Shown here: piece by piece, positions 1 to 10,450 of the stretch
Layout of the letters: the number at the start of each line of letters is the position of its first letter
Numbering within the stretch: position 1 is the stretch's first letter
From: Lepiota brunneoincarnata
Taxonomy: Eukaryota > Basidiomycota > Agaricomycetes > Agaricales > Agaricaceae
DNA: 64,000 nucleotides
Assembly (NCBI GenBank): GCA_023014365.1
Contig: JAEBUN010000020.1
Span: forward strand, 806,001-870,000
Direction of reading: 5' to 3'
Notes under the pieces: generated by a model
Told to the model about the DNA's origin: nothing
The model's input: only the letters and a program-made list of their open reading frames with translations
Databases searched by the model: none
Made by a program: the position numbers and the translations under genes

Positions 1-415
1 TGGGCATAGGATGCATCATTGGTTGGTTAAACCACTCTGGTATAGGAGTTTCAGGTATAGCAGATAGTTGAGCATGAACATTAGATGGGCCAGCAGTAGA
101 TGTTGAAGGTCCTGCAATATTAGAAGGCCCTACAACCATATGTGGTGCCACCCTACTGTCTCTACCCATATTTGCATTCATCACAAATGCTGACTGTAGA
201 GTCTGGATAGGTGCTGGATGCTCATCAGATACACCAACAGGTGCAGGAACTATATCCCCAAAATTGGGTTGGAGAGGAACAGCAAATGGCTCTCGATTTC
301 AATTGCGATGTTTATCAGGGTCTGTCATTTCCAACCATTCTAACCGGTCTGCTGACCGGGTTGATTGGCGCAATTGTTCAGGAGTAGTTGGTGGTGAAAG
401 AGGGTTCCTGTGAAT
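1..415 (-). pseudogene. Helitron protein, N-terminal fragment (second copy)
   Basis: The minus strand reads as one open frame from about 415 to the window edge apart from a TGA at 299-301. It starts after a plausible splice acceptor with NPLSPPTTPEQLRQSTRSAD. This closely matches the corresponding stretch of the longer Helitron copy (NPLSPPTTPEQVREAARTTE, near 8700-8765). The rest is a Pro/Gln/Ser-rich low-complexity segment typical of the region ahead of the Rep domain in fungal Helitrons. The stop lies where CGA-to-TGA would explain it (HRN-stop-NREPF). No Rep or helicase domain is in the window for this copy, so its state beyond the left edge is unknown. Homology to the second copy is seen directly; Helitron identity is inferred from that copy. 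Confidence 0.7.
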
Positions 416-1184
416 CACATCAAGTCAAAAACAGAAACAATAGATATGCCAATATATGACTAACATTTTTGTTAACCAATTCCTCAAGTTCACAATTTGA
501 CAAATGCACTATGAGATCACACTGTTTCTTTCATTAGTTAACCATATCATCACAATAACAAAAGCCCAACTCACAATAACAGTTGAATAAACCACTGGTA
601 TATCACAGTAATAGAGTGTATGCTTTAGCAAGTTGGTGTATCACACTTCAGCAGTAGTGGTGTGATGTATATCCCCCAGTTGTGGGTCAATCAGTGATTC
701 AATGATATATCACAATAGTAATGTTTATTTGGCCCCAGCAATACCCAATAGTGATGTATATGACTCAAGAGTAAGCCAATCACTAATGGATCACCACTAT
801 AGTGATGTTTGTGACCCCACAGTAAGCCAATCACCAAAGTATCACAATAATAGTGATGTCCCTGACCCTTGTAGTGAGCCAATCACAAAAGTAATGATAT
901 ATCATTGATGTATCACAATATAGCAATGACCCTGTGAGTTCGAGCTTCACTCTCCCTCACATATAGGGAATTCTGGCTTCTTTGGGTCTATTATGTCATT
1001 TTGGACATGAGGCGTGAAAGTTGGTGTCCACTAATTGACATCCCCTAGGGAAGGGTGTATATCGCAATATTTTCAGCAGATTATCTAATTTTTTTGATGT
1101 ACTGTTGATCTGGTCTAATGAAGGGGACAACTGCTGACATAATTACAAAAGCCAACCAATTCTGACTAAGCTGACTAATTCAGG
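416..1184. other. AT-rich non-coding stretch
   Basis: Apart from the 51-bp tandem repeat I see no gene. The left part probably contains the intron and upstream sequence of the Helitron fragment. The right part (about 1120-1190) resembles 13,380-13,500, which precedes another hairpin array. Confidence 0.5.
690..945. repeat. 51-52 bp tandem repeat, about four or five degenerate copies
   Basis: The phrase GTAAGCCAATCAC or GTGAGCCAATCAC recurs at about 771, 822 and 874. Each is followed by a TATCACAATANTAGTGATGT-like stretch and a GACCC segment; a more diverged unit begins near 690. Short ORFs on both strands here arise from the repeat and look non-coding. Confidence 0.7.
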
Positions 1185-2640
1185 GTCCATGTCCCATTCT
1201 TTATAGACAAGCTTACGCTCGTGTGCTTTTGGCACACATATTTGGGTGACTTTAGCATTATAGGAAGATTTGAGTGAAAAAAAAGATTTTTGGAAGTCAC
1301 ATGACTTTGTTTACAATTGTTTGTGGATCAGTGAATGGATCACATGATCTTGTTTGATGACCTTAGCATTATCTGAATAGATGCCCAGACCCTTCAGCCT
1401 GGGCACTTGGAGTGTACTAATTGAAGCTTAGTATTGTCTAAGTATGTTATATTGCTTATATATTGAACACAGCATGCATGTATAGCTACTTGTAATCTAG
1501 CATTATCTGAATATGTTGTGTTACTTATATCTTGAATACACCATGAAACTAATCACAATACATGCCTGAGCTTACACTTATGTGCCTTCAGCACACAAAT
1601 TTGGGTGACTTTAGCATTATAGTGAAGTTTAGAAAGATTCAAGTGAAAAGAAAGTTTTGGAAATTACATGACTTTGTTTACTAATGTTTTATCTTCATTC
1701 AATGGATCACATGATCTTGTTTGATAACCTTAGCATTATCTGAATAGATGCCCAGACCCTTTGGCCTGGGCACTTGGAGTATAACAATTGTTTATATTAT
1801 CTGAAGCTTAGTATTGTCTAGGTATGTTATATTACTTATATATTAAATACAGCATGAAACTAATCACAATATATGCCTGAGCTTACACACAAATTTGGAT
1901 GACTTTAGCATTATAGTTAAGTTTAGAGATTTGAGTGAAAATTTTTTTTGGAAGTCACATGACCTTATTTACTGATGTTTGTAAGTGACTGAATAGATCA
2001 CATGATCTTGTTTATCAATGCTTTGATGACTTTGGCATTCACTGAATGGATTACATGATTATGTTAATCAATATCTTGATGACCTTAGCATTATCTGAAT
2101 GGATGCCCAGACCCTTTGGCCTGGGCACTTGGAGTGTGCTAGTTGTTTATATTATCTAAAGCTTAGTATTATCTAAGTATGTTATGTTATTTATATCTTG
2201 AATTCAGTAGGGTACTGACTACAATCCATGCCTTCAGCATGCATGTGTGGTCAATTTCCATCACAATTTAGTATTGTCTGAATATGTTATATTACTCATA
2301 TCTTGAACACAGCATGAAACTGACCACAATCCATGCCTCCAGCATGCATGTTTGGTCAATTTCCATTGCAATTTAGCATTATCCTAATCTTAGCATTGTC
2401 TAGGTATAATATATTACTTATATTTGAACACAGTAGTGGGTGGTCAATTTCTATCACAATCTAGCCTTGTCTGAATACCTTATGTTACTTATATCTTGAA
2501 TACAGTAGGAAACTGATCACAATCCATGCCTTCAGCATGCATGTGTGATCAATTTCCATTGCAATCTAGCATTGTCTGAATATGTTATACTACTTATATC
2601 TTGGACATAGTATGGGTGTATGATCACTTAGTATTGATTT
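1185..2640 (+). repeat. Hairpin array of composite repeat, copy A
   Basis: AT-rich non-coding DNA made of recurring hairpin modules. It opens with a double hairpin (ACGAGC/GCTCGT-type then GTGTGCC/GGCACAC-type). Three GCCCAG...CTGGGC hairpins follow near 1388, 1748 and 2104. It ends with tandem ~105-bp units each carrying a GACCACA...TGTGGTC or GATCACA...TGTGATC palindrome around CATGC...GCATG. Linking phrases such as TTTAGCATTATCTGAATAGA recur. No coding capacity is seen. Confidence 0.85.
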
Positions 2641-3830
2641 TATTTCTAATTTCCTGAAATTTTAACGATTATTTTTACAGTTTATTTGTGATTTACAATG
2701 ATGTTGGATGTATCCCTTGACTGGGAATTTATGCGTATTTTTAGCTTATTTTTATGGCTGGAGAGGGATGGTGGACTGAGCGTGAGAAGCTCAGATGGGC
2801 ATTGATCCGGATTTGTCAGCAATTGCCAGAATTTTGATATTTCCAAAGAAATTCCAATTGCTCAACATTCCAGCTATTGATTTATTTGCGGATTGTTTGG
2901 GGGCCATGGTGGAGATGTAAGACATGTGAATCCCAAGTTTGGCGCGAGGGGAATGAGCATATAAGCGAAGATATTGAATATCATGTGCAATATAAAACTG
3001 AGTGTTGCACAATATTGTGCCTATCGATTTGCTTCACGACTTTGAGGACATGTCCACCCATAGGAGGGGTAACATGGGACCAAGCAGCGAATATTCCAAA
3101 TAAATACAGGGCCCTGGGACAAATTTCCTTTAGAATTACAGTGTATTTACTATTGCTCCACATTCTTCATATCGATTCTCTTTTGGACTTTTGTCCAATC
3201 TTCGCCATCCAAATCCACCAGGGTCACCAAATTATGGTAGCAATTGAGCAAGTGGAAGCCAGGTAGAATCCGCTTTTTGCATTTCCCCCTCTGATGGGCC
3301 ATCAAAGCCCATGTCCAATTGCTCAACATTCCACCTATTAATAAATACTCGTTAAATCAGAGGATTGCCATGCCTATAGCCGCTCCCCAATCCCAAATTT
3401 AGATTGCAAACAAATGCCTCTGGGTCTGGGAATACCCCCATCAATATCCCCATCAAAGGTGTTATTCCTCATTGTTCTCTCTATTGATTTGCTTTGCGTC
3501 TTCGCGGAAAGGGAGGGCCAGTGTGCCCCAATTGGAATCCCAAGTATCATTGACATTGAACGATTTCCCAACCCTCTACAGACACCTCTTCCCCCACAAA
3601 GATCAATTTATTCCTCAACATTCTTTCTATCAACCTGCTTCGTAATTTCGCCATTCACATCTCACTATCCACCCCCCCAGATCCCCAGATTTATAGAACT
3701 GCAAACCCCCTCCATGTGATTGACCCCCCCAGCCAGCCAATCAGATAATTTTATGTCAGCATGACAAATCTTAGTCAGCTCTGACTCAGCACCCATCAAT
3801 CCCATGCCCTTGTCCCATTCTTAATAAGAC
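2641..3830 (+). repeat. Body of composite repeat, copy A
   Basis: The body begins with an AT-rich lead-in, then TATGGCTGGAGAGGGATGG near 2752, and ends near the phrase TTGTCCCATTCTTAATAAGAC. The same order of phrases recurs in eight more copies to 31.4 kb. A motif like TTGCTCAACATTCCACCTAT recurs inside at about 2858, 3005, 3153, 3319, 3465 and 3611, so the body is itself a degenerate ~147-bp tandem array. ORFs of 60-130 codons exist in several frames but differ from copy to copy, so I treat it as non-coding. Confidence 0.85.
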
Positions 3831-3972
3831 AAGCTTATGCTCGTGTGCCTTCGGCACACATATTTGGGCGACTTTAGCATTATAGGAAGATTTGAGTGAA
3901 AAAAAAGTTTTTTGGAAGTCACATAACTTTGTTTACAATTGTTTGTGCATCAGTGAATGGATCACAAGTGCA
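3831..3972 (+). repeat. Truncated hairpin array joined to Helitron
   Basis: This matches 1205-1355 closely (double hairpin, then GGAAGTCACA.AACTTTGTTT and CAGTGAATGGATCACA). At about 3970 it stops abruptly and Helitron helicase coding sequence begins. The join marks either the 3' truncation point of the Helitron or a later recombination. Confidence 0.75.
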
Positions 3973-6900
3973 TGAACCTCCCCTGGAAACTTGGCAAGAA
4001 TTTCATCATTAATGTCATCTACCTCATCATTTCTGGCAGATAGAATTGTTCTGTCCAAGAAATAATCATCAGGTTTGTTGAGTTGAGCAATCCCAGGATA
4101 GGTAGATTCAATCAATCCATCCAAGTCAGCACAGCACATTCTGGCAGGGATTTCAATCATTCCAGTATCATCCATGTTTCTCCCAGATCCAATATCCAAC
4201 AGCCATGCAGCATGCTCTGCAGCCTCAGGAGAGTTCCTCAATCGCATGTTGCGCACCAAGTAGTGGACCTCCATATTATCCCAGAGTGCACTTTTGACTA
4301 TTGAGGCACCCACAATCTGTTGTCTAAGTCCCTTTGGTATTACAGGAAGTGTTTGACGGAAATCACCTCCAAATACCACAGTGATTCCACCAAAGGAACT
4401 ATTCTTGTGGAGTAAGTCTCTGAGACATCTATCAACAGACTTGATACCATGGATATGTTGCATAGGAACTTCATCCCAGATGATGATTTTGGTCTCCTGT
4501 ATCAATCTGTGCACCTGAGTATTTGGTTTGATATTTGCAACAGATTCTTGAAAGGCAGGAATTGGGATCTTGAATCTGGAGTGGGCAGTCCTACCACCCT
4601 CTAAGAGAAGTGCAGCAATGCCAGAAGAGACCACACAAAGAGCCACTTGGCCTCTAGACCTCACAGCAGCAGCAATGGTATTACAGACAAAGGTTTTTCC
4701 ACCACCACCTGCACTGTGGATGAAAATCATCTTTCCCAAGTTATTATCCACAGAGTTAAGAACAGCTTCATAAGCTGCAGACTGTTCTGGATTGAAGTCC
4801 CTCCAGTTTCTTTGAACTCTCTCCTCCAATTCATTGCGGTCATAGTCAAGCTCCAGATGAATCAAGTAATTTCCTGGGAGATTTTCCCAAGGTCTTCCAT
4901 TCCCAGGTCCTACAGAAAGTGGCATAGGTGGATAGTCAGCCAAAGACTTTCCAGACTTCATCAGGATTTGGTTGAGAAGGTGTAAGCCATAGTCATAGAC
5001 TTCCTCCTGTGTAAATTCCCTGTCCTGATAGTGAGGGATATGTCCAAGTTGTCTCCTAAGGTCATCACAGATATTCTCTCTGAACCTTTCCCAAAGAACA
5101 TCAGGTGAGGTAGGATTGCAATGTTGGAGAATAATGATGAATAAACGTCGGAGCAATGATCCTGTCTGTATTTGGCTAGCTTCTTGCAAGCACTGAATCC
5201 ACTCGCAGTCATCCTGTAACAATCCCCTTGCAAAACATGCCTCCTTGAATGAGTTATACTGGACATCATCAAAAGTGCGCAAGTCTGCAAAGGATGTAGC
5301 ACCTGGAATAACTGTCAATAATGTTTAGAGGTAGAAATCTCTCCTTGACTTACCTGGAACAACTGTCAACAACATACAGAGGTAGAAGCGCTCTCCTTGA
5401 CTTGGAGATGCAAAGAACATCCTTCCAATAGCCTCTCCTCTTTGCCTGGGTTTCCACTTCTTGCCAGTTTTGCTGTTGTACACCCAAAATCTAGGAAAGT
5501 CCTGGTATAAAGTGTTGCGAGCATGAGGATAATTGCGGTTGGCCTCAAACCAAGCAGTAAGCATGGTCTTATCAACATTTGGGCGGTTAAGGACTTCATC
5601 CACATTTTGCTCTGGATCATAGTACACCATATGTTGGTTTTCCAAGTGCACAGGCAAGCGATAGACAGGAGGGAACTCTCCATGCATTGGGAATTCAAAG
5701 ATATGCCAGAGAGCTTCAATTGGGGATACATAGCGAGAATCCAGATATTCCTTGACCTCATCACGCTGTTGGTCTGGTCTTGAGATAATCTCAAGAGTAG
5801 TTTGATCATGGCCCTTGTAAACATACTTGTGGATGTACTTGACAGCAAAAACAGAGGCACAGATCTCCAAGTTGATATGACATCCAAATTTGGCACTAAG
5901 GTACTTGGCAAAAGGGACAACCCAGCGGTTATCAAAGGTAAATGTGCCCTTGGTGAATGTACGACCATTATTGCATCTGGCATATTTTGGATAGCCATCA
6001 TCTCCATATATAGTCTGATCATTGAATGGTTTAGGATAGCCCTTGCTACACTTCCCATCCACCATACACTTGGCATTGGGATATTCAGGACCACAGGGAC
6101 CATGGAGCATTGAAGAAGTCACAATACCATAGAGAACAGGCTCAGTGTTGGGATCTGGCAACTCTGCAGAAACAATTGAATCAACATGGGCAGCATCTCT
6201 GATCTTGTCAGGACCATCCAGGAAAATGAGGAGATGCATGTGGGGTAATCCTCGCTTCTGGTATTCAATGGTATGAACCATGCCAACCACCTTTCCAAAT
6301 AGGCCACCTTTAATTTCTTTGAGAAGAGCATTCTTCTTCTGCTCAAAGACCCTTGCCACAATATCAGGCCTATCTGAGACAGACTGTTTCTTCTGGCCTG
6401 GACCCAACTCCTTGAATAAAGCCTCCTGTACTTCAGGCCAGTTTGGATTGGCAGTCATAGTCAAGAAAATATCAGGCTTCCTGAAAGCCCTACAGATAGC
6501 CATAGAATCCTGGAATAGCTGGTTCATGTAACGCTCACCCCCCACATGTGTTGAAGGAAGTATAACCCTCTGGCCATGGTTGGCAAGGTTGAGATTCTCA
6601 TCTCTATCACCAATAGCAGCATCCTGGAGGCCTTGGTATAGATCAGCTCTAAGCTTCTTTTGATTTGCCCTAGTCCAGTTGAGAATACTCTGCTCATTTG
6701 AGGCCCAAGCATCAACAACAAATTGTTGGAATAGTCTGCCACCCCAAAACAATAGAGGCTGGGGATCATTGCGAACATGGAAGCAATATGCATAATAGCA
6801 TCTCTGAGGAACATACTCAGATCTCCGAGTACCTTTGGGTCCAGGAAACATAGGAATTTTAGGGTGCCAGTCATTATCACCATGTGGAAAGAGCAATGTG

Positions 6901-8765
6901 TAGTGGAGGGTAGCATAGGAAGACTTGAGATGTGTAATTTTCCTGAGTCCACCACCATGTAAGCGCAATACAATATCTCTGTGGTCAGAGACATTCTCCT
7001 CCATGCCAGAGCCAGGAACAATGACTGCTATCTCATCAGCAGTAGGAGCATTATATCGCCTCTGGTCTTGGACAGGATCAATATGTAGTCGGGCAGTAAT
7101 AGTCTGCTGCTCTCCTGGAGGCTTTTCATGCATGATTTGATATGCCTGCTTATATGCATGAATGTAGGGATGTGTCCGGTGTAGCATATCCTGGAGTTGA
7201 CCCATGATAACAGGATCACCAAAGCCATCATTGTTTTGATTTCTGATCTGTCTTTGCTCCTCTGGATCATATATATATATTTGAGCATATTGTGCAGGCT
7301 GGTTTTCAGCTGGTTGAAGAGCCCCTGAGAGATGGTGGAGTTCCCCACAGATTTTGAAGCAGTAAGGACCAGAGGCTCAAGTAACACTGGCATCAACCTT
7401 GACCCCAAGTGATGTAAAGGCCAGTGAAGCATTATAGCATCTGATATTTTTCTTGAATGTATCAGACTGAGGACTAAGTCCACACATTAAATCTTGAAGA
7501 ACATCATCCAGATGATGATATGGCTGTAACCGGACTTCATTTTGAAGACAGCAAGTTCCAAATTGAGGATTATTAACTCGAGAGCTTGTAAGTTTTTCAC
7601 TTGTAAAGTGAAGAGCACCACAATATCCACACACAATATTCATAAGACCTAAAGTGTGGATTTCAGGTGGTTCAGAGTAGGGGTGACATCCCTTTGGAAT
7701 AGGTCCTCTTTCAGGGATAGGATCATTGTTATAGATATTCTCCTGATTTTGTTCAACTATCCTGGGTAGTTCATTTGGTATATCTTGTAATTCTGGATTT
7801 CTCCCTGCCTGAGCCTGGAATTGCCCTAAATCTTGTAGAGCCTGCTGTGCAAGATCATTATCCTGCTCTGGGGCTTGTGGGTCCCTATCCTCTTCAAGTT
7901 CAGCTTGATGCTCGTTTCTCCAATTATTCAACTGCCTTTGTAAATTTTGTTCCCTATGTTCTATTCGTTCTCTTTGCTCCTGCTGTACTCTTTGTATTCC
8001 CTGTCCTCTCTGTTGTTGCAATAATCTTTGTATTTCTTGTTCTCTTTGTTCCTGTAAAACTCTTTGTTCTTCTTGTTCTCTTTGTTCTCTTTGCTCTCTA
8101 AGTTGTTGTTCCAATAATTCTACACCTGTTGGAGCCAGATTGGCCTGTGGTACTGGTAGTGCAAGTCTTGCCTGGTCCATATTGGTCTGGGCCACATTGG
8201 GCCTACCATGTCTACCTCTACCTCTGCCTCTTTGAACAGGCTCAGGGAGTTGTGGTATGTTTCTAGGAATAGGATTTTCCAGAGGTCTATCCCAACCCTC
8301 TTGTAATTGCACTGGAGAAGGGAGAACAATATTTCTTGAAGCAGAAGGTCCTGCTTGAGGATTAAATGGAGGTAGCAAGGGTACAGAAGATACTCCAGTA
8401 AAAGGTCCAGCCACAGATCCAGAAGGTTCAGCCACAGATCTAGAAGGTCCTGCTTGAGGATTAAATGGAGGCAATAAAGAGACTCCAGCAGAGGGTTCTC
8501 CCACAGATCCCTGGCCAGTCTGGAAATCCACAACTGAGGGGATGGGAGCTCTAGCAAGTTCCTGGCCAGTCTGGTAAACCATAACTGGGGGAGGAAGAAT
8601 AGGCATAGCTCCAAAGTTTGGCTGTGAAGGAATTGGGGGAGGAGGTCTGTTGTGCTCCCTACGATCCTCAGGAGAAGTCATCTGCAAACGTTGTTCTCAT
8701 TCAGTAGTGCGAGCAGCCTCACGTACTTGCTCTGGAGTTGTGGGAGGTGAGAGTGGATTCCTAAA
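3973..8765 (-). pseudogene. Helitron Rep-helicase (RepHel), disrupted
   Basis: Reading right to left: a Pro/Gln-rich N-terminus (8765 to about 7700), a Cys-bearing segment with CGYCGALHF, a Rep domain and a PIF1-type helicase. In the Rep domain, counting from the Met at 7205, the HUH motif is LPHMHLL at about residue 322 and the two-tyrosine site is KYIHKYVYKG at about 457-461. The helicase has Walker A AGGGGKT, Walker B IIIWDEVP and GGDFRQTLP. One frame runs from 8687 to 5325 with a single TGA at 7377-7379; another TGA lies at about 8697-8699. A 51-bp intron (5303-5353) joins the Rep part to the helicase part. The product is cut after KFPGEVHA, so helicase motifs V and VI are missing. Rep nicks and ligates DNA ends and the helicase unwinds during rolling-circle transposition; this copy should make neither activity intact. 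Confidence 0.88.
5303..5353 (-). other. 51-bp intron in Helitron gene
   Basis: On the minus strand the donor is GTAAGT and the acceptor is TTATTCCAG, with a CTAAAC branch-like sequence between. Splicing joins LLTVVPG to ATSFADLRTF, which is the continuous sequence expected in Helitron helicases. Unspliced, the frame meets a TAA at 5325. The acceptor-side sequence TTGACAGTTATTCCAG resembles the donor-side exon TTGACAGTTGTTCCAG, so the intron may have arisen by local duplication. Confidence 0.75.
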
Positions 8766-8930
8766 AACAATATATTTTATTAGCAAAAAAACATTATGAC
8801 AATATACTCACATCTTATTCAAAGATCACTAATTTATTCTAATTAAACAATCAATTATCAATTTTTAGGTATTTAAATCGCATTTTACTCACCTTTAATC
8901 CACAAAGTTGGGATGGTTTATTATGAGCAC

Positions 8931-10450
8931 CTGTATCTGAGCAGCTAGACTGGGTATCTATGATTTATTTTAATTTTTTCTGAATTTTAGAGAATATTTA
9001 CGAATATATTTACGGATTTTTGCGATTTTCGATGATTTTCGATGATTTATTTGGTTCTGTTTGGTAGCAAATATTGTTTGCTGGATATCTATAATTTATT
9101 TCAAAATTTCCTGAATTAGAACGAATTTTTACAGTTAATTTTACGGATTTTTGCGATTTACAATGATTCTCGATGATTCGTTTGGTTCTGTTTGGTAGCG
9201 AATATTGTTTTAATATTTTCCGATTTTTTGCATATTTTTGCGTATTTTTAACGAATATTCGTGACTGGGGGGGGGACGACTCACCTTGGTGGCAGGGAGA
9301 TCAATGGTGGGGGTCAGAAAGAAGGCCATCCCTGCCGTCAGGTCAGCTATTTAACCCTGATAAGTTTGGATGTTGGGTATGTCGGACATCAGGTAATTGG
9401 CAGTTGCCATCAGTTGCGACCTCTGAGCATTGATCCGGATTTGTCAGCAATTCGTAAAATTCGGACAATTTCAAAGAAATTCCCATTGCTCAATGTCCCG
9501 CCTATTGATTTATTTCCAGACCTTTTGGGAGGTATTGGGTGGATGCTCGGCATGTGGGTGCAAGGTCTGGCACGTAGAAAACCGTTTTATGAGCGACAAT
9601 ACCTTATTTTCTTTGTGAACATAAATTGATTGTTGTATCATATTGTGCCTATTGAGCCGGGTTCAAACTGTAGGAACATCTTCATATTCATCATATGTCC
9701 AATCCCTCAAGGTTCTATAATATCCAAGGGACAGCAGGACCCTGAGGTGAATTTCCTTTTAATATATGTTAGAATTATTGTTCCTCAGTATTCTCCCTAT
9801 CGATTCCGTTCCAGACTTTTGTCCAGTCTTCACAATCCTAATCGCCCAAGGTCCCCAAATTATTGTAGCAATTGAGCTAGTGGAAGGCATTGAAGATCCG
9901 CTTTTTGCATTTTCCCCTCTGATGGCAATCAAAGCCTATGTCCAATGCCTCCACATCCCACCTATCAATAAATACCCATTAAATTGGGAAGTTGCCATGC
10001 CCATGGCCGCTCGCCAAAACCATGTTTACATAGCAAACGAACGCCTCTGGCACTGGGAATACCCCCCATCAATGTCCGCATCAAAGGTGTTATTCCTCAT
10101 TGTTGCCTCTATTGATTCGCTTTGCGTCTTCGCGAAAAGGGAGGGCCAGTGTGCCCCAATTGGAATCCCAAGTATCATTGACATTGAACGATTTCCCAAC
10201 CCTCTACAGACACCTCTTCCCCCACAAAGATCAATTTATTCCTCATCATTCTTCCTATCAACCTGCTTCGTAATTTTGCCGTTCACATCTCGCTACCCAC
10301 TACCCCAGATCCCCAAATTTATAGGCCCCCAGACCCCCCCCTTGGAATCCACCCCCTCAGCCAGCCAATCAGAAAATATTATGTCAGCTGACAAATCTTA
10401 GTCAGCACTGACTAAAAATTGGTCATCAGCCATCATCCCAGGCTCGTTGT
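8931..10450 (+). repeat. Body of composite repeat, copy B (divergent)
   Basis: Same phrase order as the other bodies: TTGATCCGGATTTGTCAGCA near 9431, TCTATTGATTCGCTTTGCGT near 10,110 and CAGCCAATCAGAAAATATTA near 10,360. The first half is more diverged and carries a GGGGGGG tract near 9267. It ends at a TAGGGT/ACCCTA plus CTGTGCC/GGCACAG double hairpin. ORFs of 211 and 122 codons are present but not shared in frame with other copies. Confidence 0.8.
8950..9212 (+). repeat. 131-bp tandem duplication
   Basis: The phrase TTTGGTTCTGTTTGGTAGC followed by A/GAATATTGTTT occurs at about 9050 and again at about 9181. Similar upstream phrases (ATCTAT.ATTTATTT, TTTACGGATTTTTGCGATTT) keep the same offset. 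It lies in the lead-in of body B and is not seen in the other copies. Confidence 0.7.

Larger units (their letters stand above)
3973..8930 (-). mobile_element. Truncated autonomous-type Helitron
   Basis: A rolling-circle transposon on the minus strand carrying a Rep (HUH endonuclease) and PIF1-like helicase fusion. The left boundary cuts the helicase, so the CTRR/hairpin 3' terminus is missing. The right boundary is approximate: composite-repeat sequence resumes near 8930 at a CACCTGTATCTGAGCAG phrase. The element sits where a hairpin array should continue, so part of that array was lost or displaced. Classification rests on the HUH, two-tyrosine and helicase motifs described for the gene. 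Confidence 0.85.

Noticed and set aside
691..908. Two overlapping ORFs on opposite strands
   Set aside because: They are products of the 51-bp tandem repeat and are rich in His/Tyr from CAC/TAT repeats.
1185..2640. Hairpin arrays as CRISPR, tRNA clusters or intrinsic terminators
   Set aside because: There are no uniform repeat-spacer units, no cloverleaf or T-loop signature, and no T-tract after the stems. The genome is fungal.
2877..3266. ORFs of 60-130 codons inside repeat bodies (also near 9766-10,401, 12,912, 14,802, 23,732, 26,295, 28,407)
   Set aside because: They arise in several frames because bodies are similar DNA. Frames and stops differ between copies and no domain is visible.
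7377..7379. In-frame TGAs as a recoded codon
   Set aside because: The same ORF families also have TAA and frameshifts, and the flanking intact genes end normally. Deamination of CGA is simpler.
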